Below are positions 23,225-31,944 of a stretch of DNA of 36,259 nt, piece by piece. Both the position numbers and the translations under genes were made by a program. The stretch's first letter is position 1. Every line of letters starts with the position of its first letter. This stretch comes from Paracoccaceae bacterium (lineage in GTDB: Bacteria > Pseudomonadota > Alphaproteobacteria > Rhodobacterales > Rhodobacteraceae). The stretch covers positions 1 through 36,259 of the forward strand of contig JAOADN010000021.1 of NCBI GenBank assembly GCA_026417295.1, read 5' to 3'. Below the pieces are notes generated by a model that saw only the letters and a program-made list of their open reading frames with translations, was not told the DNA's origin and did not search any database.

Positions 23225-23941
23225 CTAGGCCAGCGGCGGGCGCCCCATGGCCGCATGAACCGCGTCGCGTGCCGCCCTGTCCAGCCCGAGCGCCTGCGAC
23301 AGCTGGCGCAGGTAGTCCGCCTCGGCCGGGTTGTCGACCGAAACGGCACCAAGCGCCGCGCCGTAGACCTGCGCCTTCATGGTCTCGCCCGTGGCGCGCG
23401 CAAGCGCCTCGACGTCGATCGGCGCATCGAGTTCCGCCCTGACGAAGGCAAGCTCGGCCTCGGACGCATCGGTGAGATGCCCGAGGATCTTCTCCTTCTC
23501 GGCGTCGTCGACCGTTCCGTCCGCCTTGGCCGCCTGGATCATCGCCCGGATCATGAGCTTGGCGTTCTCTTCCATGGCCTGGGCCGCTGCCGGACTGCCG
23601 CCGGTCGCCGCGCCGACGAGCCCCTCCAGAGAGGCCGTCCCCGCCGCCGCCATGCCCTTCATCGCGCCGAGAAGGCTGCCCATGCCGGCCTCGCCCTTCT
23701 CGGCCAGGTCGGCGGCACTGTCGCCCATCCGTCCGACGATCTCGCGCACCTTCTCGGCCCCCACCGGAAGGCCCATGCGCGCGGAAAGTTCCGCCGCCTG
23801 ATCGGCAACGCCCCCGGGCTGGTCGGCATTGCGCAGGGCGTCCTTCATGCCCTCCATGCCGCCCGACGACCTGAACTTCTCGTATCCCTTGGCCGCGGCG
23901 AAGCCCACGGCCAGGGCGGCAAGCGTCCTCATGAAACTCAT
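23225..23941 (-). CDS. DUF533 (YebE/TerB-like) family protein
   Basis: A 238-residue protein with an N-terminal hydrophobic segment (LAALAVGFAAAKGYEKF), a low-complexity Gly/Ala/Met middle (residues 30-110), and a C-terminal TerB-like helical domain beginning near MIRAMIQAAKADGTVDDAEKEKIL. That acidic ADGxxDxxE pattern is the typical metal-binding loop of TerB/DUF533. It is probably membrane-attached with a cytosolic or periplasmic helical domain; function unknown. The ATG at 23941 has GGAGGG at 7-nt spacing. It sits between rnpB and rpmG. Confidence 0.88.
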   Translation of the reverse strand: MSFMRTLAALAVGFAAAKGYEKFRSSGGMEGMKDALRNADQPGGVADQAAELSARMGLPVGAEKVREIVGRMGDSAADLAEKGEAGMGSLLGAMKGMAAAGTASLEGLVGAATGGSPAAAQAMEENAKLMIRAMIQAAKADGTVDDAEKEKILGHLTDASEAELAFVRAELDAPIDVEALARATGETMKAQVYGAALGAVSVDNPAEADYLRQLSQALGLDRAARDAVHAAMGRPPLA

Positions 23942-24053
23942 CACTCAGCCCTCCGGTTGGAATCCCGGCCCGATCATACCCTGCCCTGCGCAACGGGAAC
24001 ATGATCGACGCGACAAGCGGCGCAAAGCCGCCGCCCGGGACCGGAACGGGCGC

Positions 24054-24455
24054 GCGGGCGGCCTGTAAGCCGGATTCTGTCCGGGGGTCGCCCCCCTGGA
24101 TGACCATTCCTCTCGCCCCGCCCTTGCGGACGGGGTCTGGCTGCCAACCCGGATCTCTCGGGCCGAAGCTGCCCTGCCGGCGATATCGGTTTCCCGATCA
24201 GCCCGGCGCGAGATCCCTATGCGGCATTGCTCCCGGTGGGGCTTGCCGTGCCGTCCCGGTTGCCCGGTCCGCGGTGGGCTCTTGCCCCACCGTTTCACCT
24301 TTTCCCCCGGCAGGCCGGAGGTAGTCTGTTCTCTGTGGCGCTTTCCCTGGGGTTTCCCCCGCCGGGCGTTACCCGGCACCGTCGCTTCGTGGAGTCCGGA
24401 CTTTCCTCGAAGCCGCGGGACCGGCCCGCGGCGTCGCGGTCATCCGGCCGCCCGC
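24054..24455 (-). ncRNA. rnpB: RNase P RNA, bacterial type A
   Basis: The catalytic RNA of RNase P, which matures tRNA 5' ends. Read on the minus strand, the 5' part has the universal GAGGAAAGTCCGGACTCCA (about 24400). The middle has CCACAGAGAACAGACTACC and GGTGAAACGGTGGGGCAAGAGCC. The 3' end has CAGAATCCGGCTTACAGG. Terminal arms GCGGGCGGCC and GGCCGCCCGC form P1 and set approximate ends at 24455 and 24054, within a few bases. It begins about 13 bp after the amidase stop, so its promoter must lie within the 3' end of that gene. Confidence 0.96.
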
Positions 24456-24467
24456 GCAGCCGCCGAG

Positions 24468-25145
24468 TTAGGCGCCAGCGCGCCCGGCGTCAACCGGGAA
24501 GCGGCGGGCGAGATCGGCAGCCAGCGCCCGGTCGACGCCATCCTCCGGTCCGTCGGCCCAGGGTCGGAAGCGAAGGCGGAAGGCCGCAAGCAGGATCTGC
24601 GGCGCCGCGTCCGGGTAGCCGAAGGCCCGCAGGGACGGAACGAGCGGGGCATCCCGTCCGCCGGGCCGCGGCCAGACCGAGAGCCCCTGCACGGCAAGCC
24701 GCCGCCAGTCGAACCGCGGGCCGGGATCACGCTTGCGCGCCGGCGCCATGTCGGAATGGGCGATGACGCGCTCCGGCGGGATTCCGTGGCGGGCCATCAC
24801 GGCGGCCAGCAGGGTCTCGAGCCCCCGCATCTGCGGCTCGGGAAAGGGTGCGTCGCCCGGGTTTGCAAGCTCGATCCCGATCGAGCGGCTGTTCACGTCG
24901 GTCACGCCGCCCCAGGCCCCCTCGCCCGCATGCCAGGCGCGCATCCCCTCGTCCACCAGCTGCTCGGCCGTTCCGTCCTCGGCGATCAGCCAGTGCGCCG
25001 AAACCTCTGCCGCCGGGTCGCAAAGCCGCGTCCGCGCCTCGGCCAGGGTCGGCATCCCGGTATAGTGCAGCACGACGATGTCGGGCACCGCCCGGTCGCG
25101 CCTGGGGCCCAGGTTCGGCGAGGGAAACGGCGGCGCAGCGGTCAG
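24468..25145 (-). CDS. AmpD/AmiD-type N-acetylmuramoyl-L-alanine amidase, probable CTG start
   Basis: A 225-residue Zn amidase (amidase_2 fold) cleaving MurNAc-L-Ala bonds in peptidoglycan or muropeptides. Ligand motifs are VVLHYT (His27), RAWHAG, and HSDMAPARKRDPG with the second His and the Asp. NSRSIGIELANPG is the family core. The first usable GTG (25088) would cut off PSPNLGPRRD, which is conserved in relatives. CTG at 25145 restores it and overlaps the upstream stop as CTGA, as in the SnoaL-like gene, although the Shine-Dalgarno is weak. No signal peptide is visible, suggesting a cytosolic, AmpD-like recycling role. Confidence 0.9.
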   Translation of the reverse strand: MTAAPPFPSPNLGPRRDRAVPDIVVLHYTGMPTLAEARTRLCDPAAEVSAHWLIAEDGTAEQLVDEGMRAWHAGEGAWGGVTDVNSRSIGIELANPGDAPFPEPQMRGLETLLAAVMARHGIPPERVIAHSDMAPARKRDPGPRFDWRRLAVQGLSVWPRPGGRDAPLVPSLRAFGYPDAAPQILLAAFRLRFRPWADGPEDGVDRALAADLARRFPVDAGRAGA

Positions 25146-25876
25146 CCGCGCACCCGCTGGAAGGGCGTCGGATCCCAGCCGCAGGCAAAACCGTCGCCGT
25201 CCGGATCAAGGTTCTTCGGGTCGCGTTTCGGTCCGCCGGCCTTCAGGAAGGCCTCCTGTGCGGCGGCAGGCGAATCGTACTTCGCGCAGGCCTTCTCGCT
25301 GTTGGACAGCGTGATCCCGCTGCGGTTGTAGATCGACTCGCCCAGCCGGTTCGGCGCGTTGATCGCATATTCGATGATCGGCGAGGCACCGCTTGCCCCG
25401 GTCCGCTCGGGCAGGGCGCCGGGTTCGACATTCACATAGGCCGCCCGGTTGCGCTCGATCCGCTCGCGGTCGCTCTCGATCGTCTCGCGCGAAGCCACGG
25501 CAGCAAAGTCGTTCTCGTCGGAGATCCCCGTGTTGTTGGGAACGACGGCGGGGTCGACGGGCGCCGGCGCCGTCGCAGGATCTGCCGCGACGGGATAGTC
25601 CGATCCGATCGGGCCGGAGGTGATCGGCCCGCTGCTGATGACCCCGGTCGAGCCATCCGTGACGCCATAGCCCGGCCCCGGGGGCAGCACGGTCGAATAG
25701 GGCACGGGGCCGACAGGCCGGGCACCGTTCAGCATCACCTCCCGCTGCGCGCGGTACTCGTCGGCGCTGCCGAAGCCGATCCCGCCCTGGGTGACGGGCT
25801 CGGGCGGGGCGCAGCCGGCCACCAGCAGGGCCAGTCCGGCCGCACAGGATGCGAAGGAGAAATGCGACGTCCTCAT
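25142..25876 (-). CDS. lipoprotein with C-terminal Excalibur-like motif
   Basis: A 244-residue exported lipoprotein. The signal is MRTSHFSFASCAAGLALLVAGC, with lipobox LVAGC and lipidated Cys22. A long Gly/Pro/Ser-rich segment follows (residues 30-115), then a charged helix (ETIESDRERIERNRAAY). The C-terminus NLDPDGDGFACGWDPTPF is the Excalibur-type DxDxDG...C calcium-loop motif seen in extracellular proteins. A periplasmic or surface role is likely; no catalytic site is seen. ATG at 25876 has AAGGG at 8-nt spacing and is 13 bp after gatA. It overlaps the amidase start, which suggests a shared cell-wall function. Confidence 0.85.
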   Translation of the reverse strand: MRTSHFSFASCAAGLALLVAGCAPPEPVTQGGIGFGSADEYRAQREVMLNGARPVGPVPYSTVLPPGPGYGVTDGSTGVISSGPITSGPIGSDYPVAADPATAPAPVDPAVVPNNTGISDENDFAAVASRETIESDRERIERNRAAYVNVEPGALPERTGASGASPIIEYAINAPNRLGESIYNRSGITLSNSEKACAKYDSPAAAQEAFLKAGGPKRDPKNLDPDGDGFACGWDPTPFQRVRG

Positions 25877-25889
25877 GGCGGCGCCGCCC

Positions 25890-27374
25890 TTACCACCATT
25901 TTGCCGGCTTGTGAACAAAGCCGGCCGCCTGCTCCAGCACGTAGGCGTGATTGAGCAGATCGCCCTCCTCCCACGGCCGCCCGATCAGCTGGAGCCCGAG
26001 CGGCAGGCCCTGCCGGTCAAGCCCCGCGGGCACCGCGATGCCGGGCAGCCCCGCGAGGTTCACCGTGACCGTGAACACGTCGTTGAGATACATCTCGACC
26101 GGATCGGCGTTCGCCATCTCTCCCAGGCCGAAGGCGGCCGAGGGGGTGGCGGGCGTCAGGATCGCGTCCACGCCCTCGGCGAAGACCGTCTCGAAGTCGC
26201 GCTTGATGAGCGCCCGGACCTTGCGGGCGCGGTTGTAGTAGGCGTCGTAGAAGCCGGCCGAGAGCACGTAGGTGCCGATCATCACCCGGCGCTGGACTTC
26301 CTTGCCGAAGCCCTCGGCGCGGGTCTTTTCGTACATCTCGGTGATGCCGTCGCCCTGCGCGAGCTTCGCCCGGTGGCCGTAGCGCACCCCGTCATAGCGT
26401 GCGAGGTTCGACGAGGCCTCGGCCGGGGCCACGACGTAGTAGGCGGGCAGCGCGTATTTCGTGTGCGGCAGCGAGATGTCGCGGATTACGGCACCTGCGT
26501 CCCTCATCATCGCGATGCCCTGCTGCCAGAGCGCCTCGATCTCGTCGGGCATCCCGTCCATGCGGTATTCGCGCGGGATGCCGATCACGCGCCCGCGGAT
26601 GTCGCCGGTGAGCGCCGCCTCGAAGTCGGGCACGGGGATGTCGGCGGAGGTGGAATCCTTCGGATCGTGCCCGGCCATCGCGCCCAGCATGATCGCCGCG
26701 TCGCGCACCGATTTCGTCATCGGCCCGGCCTGGTCGAGCGAGGAGGCGAAGGCGACGATGCCCCAGCGGCTGACGCGGCCGTAGGTCGGCTTGATGCCGA
26801 CGATGCCGGAGAAGGCCGCGGGCTGGCGGATCGACCCGCCGGTATCGGTGCCGGTCGCGCCAAGGCAGAGATCGGCCGCGACCGCCGCCGCCGAGCCCCC
26901 CGACGAGCCGCCCGGTGTCAGCGCGGTATCGTCGTTGCCCCGCCGCCAGGGGTTGACCGCGTTGCCGTAGCACGAGGTCTCGTTGGAGGAGCCCATCGCG
27001 AACTCGTCCATGTTGAGCTTGCCGAGCATCACCGCGCCGGCGTCGAAAAGCTGCTGCGTGACGGTGCTTTCATACTCCGGCCGGAAACCCCTGAGGATGT
27101 TCGAGGCGGCCTGGCTGGGCACGCCCCTGGTGCAGAACAGGTCCTTGATGCCGAGGGGAATGCCGCACATCGCGGGCGCATCCCCGGCCCTGATCCGCTG
27201 GTCGGCCGCGCGCGCCTGCGCGAGCGCGATGTCGGGCGTCTTGTGGACGAAGGCGTTCAGGTCGTCGCCTGCGTCCATCGCGGCCATGCAGGCCATCGTC
27301 AGCTCGACGGCGGTGGTCTCGCCCTTGCGCAGCGCATCGCGCGCGGCGGCGATCGTCAGGGTGTTCAGGCTCAT
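25890..27374 (-). CDS. gatA: Asp-tRNA(Asn)/Glu-tRNA(Gln) amidotransferase subunit A
   Basis: A 494-residue amidase subunit of GatCAB, which supplies ammonia from glutamine to convert mischarged Glu-tRNA(Gln) or Asp-tRNA(Asn). The Ser-cisSer-Lys triad is visible: Lys77 in GIPLGIKD, Ser158 in [14 protein letters not shown] and Ser181 in [12 protein letters not shown]. Full length. The ATG at 27374 overlaps the gatC stop as ATGA, so the pair is coupled. gatB is not in the window. Confidence 0.98.
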   Translation of the reverse strand: MSLNTLTIAAARDALRKGETTAVELTMACMAAMDAGDDLNAFVHKTPDIALAQARAADQRIRAGDAPAMCGIPLGIKDLFCTRGVPSQAASNILRGFRPEYESTVTQQLFDAGAVMLGKLNMDEFAMGSSNETSCYGNAVNPWRRGNDDTALTPGGSSGGSAAAVAADLCLGATGTDTGGSIRQPAAFSGIVGIKPTYGRVSRWGIVAFASSLDQAGPMTKSVRDAAIMLGAMAGHDPKDSTSADIPVPDFEAALTGDIRGRVIGIPREYRMDGMPDEIEALWQQGIAMMRDAGAVIRDISLPHTKYALPAYYVVAPAEASSNLARYDGVRYGHRAKLAQGDGITEMYEKTRAEGFGKEVQRRVMIGTYVLSAGFYDAYYNRARKVRALIKRDFETVFAEGVDAILTPATPSAAFGLGEMANADPVEMYLNDVFTVTVNLAGLPGIAVPAGLDRQGLPLGLQLIGRPWEEGDLLNHAYVLEQAAGFVHKPAKWW

Positions 27375-27658
27375 TCGACCACCTTCGGCACGGCGAAGAA
27401 GCCCTCGCGCGCATCCGGCGCGTTCGACAGGATCTTCTCGGGCATGTTGCCGTCGGTCACCACGTCGGCGCGGCGCTTCAGCCGCATGGGCGTGACGCTG
27501 ACCATCGGCTCGACGCCGGTCACGTCCACCTCGTTCAGCTGTTCCATGAAGCTCAGGATGCCCGAAAGTTCGCGGGCAAGGCCCGGCAGCTCCTCCTCGC
27601 GCACGGCAATCCGCGCGAGATGGGCGACCTTGCGGGCGGTGGCGGTGTCGATCGACAT
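27371..27658 (-). CDS. gatC: Asp-tRNA(Asn)/Glu-tRNA(Gln) amidotransferase subunit C
   Basis: A 95-residue subunit that stabilises GatA-Gat[20 protein letters not shown], then [23 protein letters not shown] and a C-terminal [16 protein letters not shown] match the family from end to end. It is 26 bp downstream of the ceramidase-like gene and overlaps gatA by four bases. Confidence 0.97.
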   Translation of the reverse strand: MSIDTATARKVAHLARIAVREEELPGLARELSGILSFMEQLNEVDVTGVEPMVSVTPMRLKRRADVVTDGNMPEKILSNAPDAREGFFAVPKVVE

Positions 27659-27684
27659 GGCGGCCTCGTCTGAACGGCGGGGGT

Positions 27685-28350
27685 TTAGCCGTGCAGCCTG
27701 CGTCCCGCAAGCATGTGTCGGCGGTAGACCTCGATCATCCAGCCCAGCATGACGGCATTCAGTCCGTGCCAGACGAAATGCGTGCCATGCGGCCAGAGGC
27801 CGCAGAGCGGCAGATCGAGGGTGCGGAAGGTCAGAGACAGCAGAAGCATCAGCGTGCCGATGCCGATGCCGCGGGCCGTGGCGGGCGCCCGGCGCCACAG
27901 GCCGATGGTGAAGGCGATCAGAAGGACAGGCACCGGCCCGTAATCGGCCGAGGACCCCAGCCAGGGCGCGTAACGATGGAACAGGGGCACGGTGAGGGCC
28001 GCGAAGGGAAGATAGGCCAGGGCACCGGCCGCGGCCCAGGCAGGCCGCAGCCCTGCATAGTCGCGCCAGATCGCGAAGAGATAGAGCATGATGAAGACGA
28101 GGATGGGCAGGACATCCGCCGTCGCCGCCCAGCCGACCGCGAGCGTATGGAAGAGGAAGGATCCCAGGCCGATCACCGCCAGCACCGCGCAAAGCGCCAC
28201 GGCCAGGGGCAGGCCCTGCCCCCTGACCCGCCGCCACATCACGAGGGCCGAAACGAGGAAGGCCAGGTTGGACAGGGCGTTCAGCGGTTCCGACCACAGG
28301 GACGGGTCCGTCCTCTCGCAGTAAAGGTCCATCGCCGCCGTCCAGTTCAT
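27685..28350 (-). CDS. ceramidase-family (CREST-type) seven-TM hydrolase
   Basis: A 221-residue polytopic membrane protein with about seven hydrophobic segments. Motifs match the alkaline ceramidase family (PF05875): [22 protein letters not shown] at the N-terminus, GLGSFLFHT with His68, an Asp in TADVLPI (Asp79), and [16 protein letters not shown] with two further His residues. These would bind zinc in a membrane-embedded amidase site. Many alphaproteobacterial members have unknown substrates; sphingolipid, ornithine-lipid or other amide lipids are possible. It is the first gene of the minus-strand run before gatC, and divergent from the UPF0173 gene. Confidence 0.85.
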   Translation of the reverse strand: MNWTAAMDLYCERTDPSLWSEPLNALSNLAFLVSALVMWRRVRGQGLPLAVALCAVLAVIGLGSFLFHTLAVGWAATADVLPILVFIMLYLFAIWRDYAGLRPAWAAAGALAYLPFAALTVPLFHRYAPWLGSSADYGPVPVLLIAFTIGLWRRAPATARGIGIGTLMLLLSLTFRTLDLPLCGLWPHGTHFVWHGLNAVMLGWMIEVYRRHMLAGRRLHG

Positions 28351-28406
28351 CGCCCTTTTCCCCGTTCGCCTGCGGGATAAGCTACCGTCAGGAACGGAGG
28401 TGGCAA

Positions 28407-29102
28407 ATGAAACTCGTCTGGCTCGGTCATTCCGGATTCCGCCTCGAGATCGCGGGGCAGGTCCTCCTCATAGACCCCTGGCTTTCGGGCAACCCGATGT
28501 TTCCTGCCGGTCGCGCCGGCGAGGCGACTGCGGGTGCGACGGCAGTGCTGCTGACCCACGGACACGGCGATCACGCCTCGAACGCGCTGGCCATCGCGAG
28601 GGAGCAGGAGATCCCCATCGCCTGCATCCACGAACTCTCCGAATGGTGGAACGCGACCGAAAGCGTCAAGACCATCGGCTTCGGCAAGGGCGGCACCATC
28701 GCGCTGGGCGAGGTGAGGGTCACGATGGTGAATGCCGTCCATTCCTCCTCGACCGACTGGCAGGGCGGACGGCCGGTCTATGCCGGCTCGGCCGCGGGCT
28801 TCATGATCGCGGGCGAGGGGCACGTGATCTACGTCTCGGGCGATACCGACGTCATGGCCGACATGAAGATCTTAAACGACCTTCATCACCCCGACATCGG
28901 GATCCTGTCGGCTGGCGGCTGGTACACGATGGACATGGCGCGCGCGGCCTATGCGGCGCGCACCTTCTTCGACTTCAGGGTCGTCGTGCCCTGCCACTAC
29001 CGCACCTTCCCCATCCTCGAACAGTCGGCGAAGGCCCTGATCGAAGGCCTGCCCGGGGTAAGGGTGATCGAGCCCGAGGTGCTGGTGCCCCTGCCGATAT
29101 GA
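28407..29102 (+). CDS. UPF0173 metal-dependent hydrolase (MBL fold)
   Basis: A 231-residue metallo-beta-lactamase-fold protein of the UPF0173/YtkL type. The metal site is THGHGDHASN (His51, His53, Asp55, His56), with NAVHSS, VSGDTDVMADM and CHYRTFP supplying the remaining ligands. The short form, without the usual extended Zn-site domains, matches UPF0173. The cellular substrate is not known. GGAGG lies about 8 nt upstream of the ATG. Divergent from the ceramidase-like gene with a 56-bp gap. Confidence 0.93.
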   Translation: MKLVWLGHSGFRLEIAGQVLLIDPWLSGNPMFPAGRAGEATAGATAVLLTHGHGDHASNALAIAREQEIPIACIHELSEWWNATESVKTIGFGKGGTIALGEVRVTMVNAVHSSSTDWQGGRPVYAGSAAGFMIAGEGHVIYVSGDTDVMADMKILNDLHHPDIGILSAGGWYTMDMARAAYAARTFFDFRVVVPCHYRTFPILEQSAKALIEGLPGVRVIEPEVLVPLPI

Positions 29103-29183
29103 CGTGGCCCGCCGGCCCCCGACGCCCCGCCGGGCGAGGCATCGGGGACGCGGGGAGGCGGCCATGCGCCCGGGGGCCGGGCG

Positions 29184-29432
29184 TCACGGCAGGCCCGAAC
29201 CGCAGCGTGCCGACAGCCCGCGCAGCGATGCGACCTCGGTCCTCGGAGGCAGGCCGATGTCGCGGCGCAGGTGGTCCGGCAGCTCGTCGGGCCGGATCGT
29301 GCGCGGGTGGCGGACGGGGCGCAGCAGGGCAACGCCCATGGCCAGGATCACCCTGATCGCGCCATGACGGCGGATCACGCCGCGCAGCTCTGCAAGAAGT
29401 GGCTGGCCCGCCTCGAAATGGACTGCATTCAT
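29184..29432 (-). CDS. DUF1127-like small protein (diverged)
   Basis: An 82-residue basic protein whose LPDHLRRDIGLPP core matches the LDDHLLRDIGLTR of the DUF1127 protein at 21671-21883. The N-terminus has a short hydrophobic stretch (IRVILAMGVALL) followed by RPVRHPRTIRPDE. This combination suggests membrane association. The ATG at 29432 has no strong Shine-Dalgarno; an in-frame GTG at 29444 is an alternative. Confidence rests on the shared core motif. It is convergent with the UPF0173 gene. Confidence 0.6.
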   Translation of the reverse strand: MNAVHFEAGQPLLAELRGVIRRHGAIRVILAMGVALLRPVRHPRTIRPDELPDHLRRDIGLPPRTEVASLRGLSARCGSGLP

Positions 29433-29807
29433 CTGTTCACGCAACCGGGCGGACCTGCCGCGCCGGCTCCCTTGAATTGCTGGATCGGGACATGCGCGAT
29501 GCCTGCCCTGCCGGGCACGGCGTCACGCGGCTATGGCATGGGGAAGCCCGGGTCGGGGCGTCCGGAACGCGTCAGCGTTCGAGAAGGACCCCGCCGCGCG
29601 CCGCCCTTCCGGCGGACGCAGCCCCGGCCTGCCGCGCCCGGGTCGGGACGGTCGTCGCTGTCGCTGCGATCATGGCGCGCCTCCCCGGGCTGACGGTTGC
29701 GGGAAAGGCCCGATAGCGCGGAACGGGCGGTGCGCGGAAGCTGGGTGACGGTCCGGGACGGAAGGATCCGCCGGCTGTGGCCGCAATGCAACAGCCTTGC
29801 CGCGCCC
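29433..29807. other. 375-bp sparsely coding gap upstream of the DUF1127-like gene
   Basis: The only candidate gene is a 33-codon minus-strand ORF at 29572-29673. Open frames elsewhere in the gap are Arg/Pro/Gly-rich and look like GC-driven noise. I see no terminator, tRNA or clear promoter. Confidence 0.4.
29572..29673 (-). CDS. possible 33-aa small protein
   Basis: A short ORF starting MIAATATTVPTRARQAG, with a strong GGGGAGG Shine-Dalgarno 6 nt upstream of its ATG. The composition is Ala/Arg/Thr-rich with no hydrophobic segment. It could be a genuine micro-protein, or a truncated start of a DUF1127 gene, since several of those begin with a Thr/Ala/Arg-rich leader. Only the ribosome-binding site supports it. 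Confidence 0.25.
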   Translation of the reverse strand: MIAATATTVPTRARQAGAASAGRAARGGVLLER

Positions 29808-30266
29808 TCATTCGGGGCCGCGGCGTTCGCCGAAGAACGCCTTCAGCAGCGCGGCGCATTCGGCCGCTGCGATCCCGTCATAGACTTCCGGCGCATGATG
29901 GCACTGCGGATGGGCGAAGACACGTGCCCCATGGGCAACCCCGCCCGACTTCGGGTCCCCTGCCCCGTAGTAGAGCCGTGCGATCCTGGAAGCCGAGATC
30001 ACCCCCGCGCACATGGGACAGGGTTCCAGCGTCACATAGAGGTCGTGGCCCGTCAGCCTTTCGGAACCCGTCGCGGCACAGGCCGCCCGGATCGCAAGCA
30101 TCTCGGCATGGGCCGACGGATCCTTCAGCTCGCGTGTGCGGTTGCCCGCCCGCGCCACGATGCGCCCGCCGGGTGCGACGACCACGGCGCCGACCGGCAC
30201 CTCGCCCCTTGCCGCAGCCGCCCGCGCCTCGCCCAGCGCCGCGGCCATGTGGCCGTTCAGTCGCAT
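29808..30266 (-). CDS. tadA: tRNA-specific adenosine deaminase
   Basis: A 152-residue zinc deaminase making inosine at the wobble position of tRNA(Arg)(ACG). The zinc motifs are HAEM (His53, Glu55 as proton shuttle) and PCPMC (Cys83, Cys86). GEVPVGAVVV and YYGAGDPKSGG are family features, the last one contacting the anticodon loop. The ATG at 30266 has GGAGGG at 4-nt spacing. Divergent from the pseudouridine synthase gene, 95 bp away. Confidence 0.95.
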   Translation of the reverse strand: MRLNGHMAAALGEARAAAARGEVPVGAVVVAPGGRIVARAGNRTRELKDPSAHAEMLAIRAACAATGSERLTGHDLYVTLEPCPMCAGVISASRIARLYYGAGDPKSGGVAHGARVFAHPQCHHAPEVYDGIAAAECAALLKAFFGERRGPE

Positions 30267-30361
30267 CAAGCCCTCCGTGGCCCGGCGGCCCCGCATGCGC
30301 CGGCCGCTTCCCGTGGAATGCGAATGGCGCTATTCGGGCGCTTCACGCAAGGGGGACCGCG

Positions 30362-31843
30362 ATGGGCGAGGACTCGAAGGGCGGCGAGCGGATCGCGAAG
30401 GTGATGGCGCGGGCGGGCGTGGCCTCGCGGCGCGATGCCGAAAGGCTGATCGTGGCGGGCCGGGTCGCGGTCAACGGGCAGACGGTGACGTCGCCGGCGC
30501 GCGACGTCCTTCCCTCCGATCGGGTGACGCTCGACGGCAGGCCGATCGACGCGCCGCAGCCGACGCGCCTGTGGCTCTATTACAAGCCGCTCGGCCTCGT
30601 GACCTCGGAGAAGGACGAGAAGGGCCGACAGACGGTGTTCGAGTCGCTGCCCGAGGGCATGCCGCGCGTGATGAGCATCGGCCGGCTCGACCTGAATTCC
30701 GAGGGCCTGCTCCTTCTCACCAACAACGGCGAGCTGAAACGGCGGCTGGAACTGCCGGCCACGGGCTGGCTGCGCAAGTACCGGGTGCGCGTGAACGGAA
30801 CGCCGACCGACGCCACCTTCGATCCGCTGCGCCGCGGCCTCACGATCGATGGCGAGGACTTCCTGCCGATGGAGGTCACGCTCGACCGCCAGAAGGGCGC
30901 GAACGCCTGGCTGACCGTCGGTCTGCGCGAGGGCCGGAACCGCGAGGTCCGCCGGGCCATGGCCGAGGTCGGGCTTGTCGTCAACCGCCTCATCCGGGTG
31001 AGCTACGGGCCCTTCCGCCTGAACGAGATGAAACCGGGCGACGTGATCGAGGTGAAGGCCCGGGTCATGCGCGATCAGCTGGGCGGCCTTCTCGACGGGC
31101 TGGCGCCGGCAGGTACCGGGGGCGCGGAAGCGGGCACCGGGGCCGGCACCGGCCCGGCCGGCCGGCCAGCGCGCCCGCGCAAGCCCCGTCAGGGCGCCGC
31201 GCCGGGCAGCCGGGAGAGGCGCCCCGGGACTGCCGGGCACGGGGCCGGCCCCGCGCCCGGAGGCGACGGGGGCGGCAGGCCCCCGCGCAAGCCCGGCAAG
31301 GACGCCGCCGCGGCCCGACGCAAGGGTCCGCCGCCGGAACGGCCGGCAGGGGGCAAGCCCCCGGCGCGGCGGCAGGCCCCCGGGCCGGATGGCGAGGCCC
31401 CGCACCGCCGCCGCGCCCCGCGCGTCGATGCGGCAAAGGGTGGGAAGGCACCGCGGGAGACGCCCCCCGCCAGGCAGGGGCCGCGCAGGCCGGGGACCGG
31501 CGCCGCCACTCCTGCCGGGACGCCGCGCGCCGCACGCGGTCCGCAGGGCAGGGGCCCGGATTCCCCGCCGCGGCGCGGAACCTCTGCCCCGCGCGGGCCG
31601 CACGGCAAGGCGAAGCCGGCGGGCGCCGGCGCCGACGCACGCAAGGCCGGCGGCAAGACCGGCGGCCGCGGAGGATGGGCCCGCGACAGGGCACAGGACG
31701 GGGTGGCAGGACCCGCCCGCCACGGGGACGAAAGGCCCCGCCCGGCGTCAGCGGGCCCTCGCCCGCGCGGCAAGGGCGGCGCCGGCCCCGCTGGCCCCAC
31801 GCGGCCGCGCGGCGGGCCGGGCAAGCGGCGCCCGGGGCGTTGA
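30362..31843 (+). CDS. rluB: 23S rRNA pseudouridine synthase RluB type with long disordered tail
   Basis: A 493-residue protein. An S4 RNA-binding domain (about residues 10-57: RIAKVMARAGVASRRDAERL) is followed by the RsuA/RluB catalytic domain with SIGRLDLNSEGLLLLTN, catalytic Asp110, and LREGRNREVRRAM near residues 188-200. The enzyme converts a uridine of 23S rRNA to pseudouridine. From about residue 248 to the end the chain is almost only Gly, Pro, Arg, Ala and Lys, with no predicted fold. RluB proteins often carry a basic tail, but this one equals the catalytic part in length. The ATG at 30362 follows GGGGGACC. Confidence 0.9.
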   Translation: MGEDSKGGERIAKVMARAGVASRRDAERLIVAGRVAVNGQTVTSPARDVLPSDRVTLDGRPIDAPQPTRLWLYYKPLGLVTSEKDEKGRQTVFESLPEGMPRVMSIGRLDLNSEGLLLLTNNGELKRRLELPATGWLRKYRVRVNGTPTDATFDPLRRGLTIDGEDFLPMEVTLDRQKGANAWLTVGLREGRNREVRRAMAEVGLVVNRLIRVSYGPFRLNEMKPGDVIEVKARVMRDQLGGLLDGLAPAGTGGAEAGTGAGTGPAGRPARPRKPRQGAAPGSRERRPGTAGHGAGPAPGGDGGGRPPRKPGKDAAAARRKGPPPERPAGGKPPARRQAPGPDGEAPHRRRAPRVDAAKGGKAPRETPPARQGPRRPGTGAATPAGTPRAARGPQGRGPDSPPRRGTSAPRGPHGKAKPAGAGADARKAGGKTGGRGGWARDRAQDGVAGPARHGDERPRPASAGPRPRGKGGAGPAGPTRPRGGPGKRRPGR

Positions 31844-31944
31844 GCAGCCATTGCATCGCGCCCCGCACCCCGGAGCCGTCCTTAGGGCTTCCGATCCAAT
31901 CCGGCCCGTGTCACTGTGGCGGCGGGCCGATCCAGGGGGGCGCA

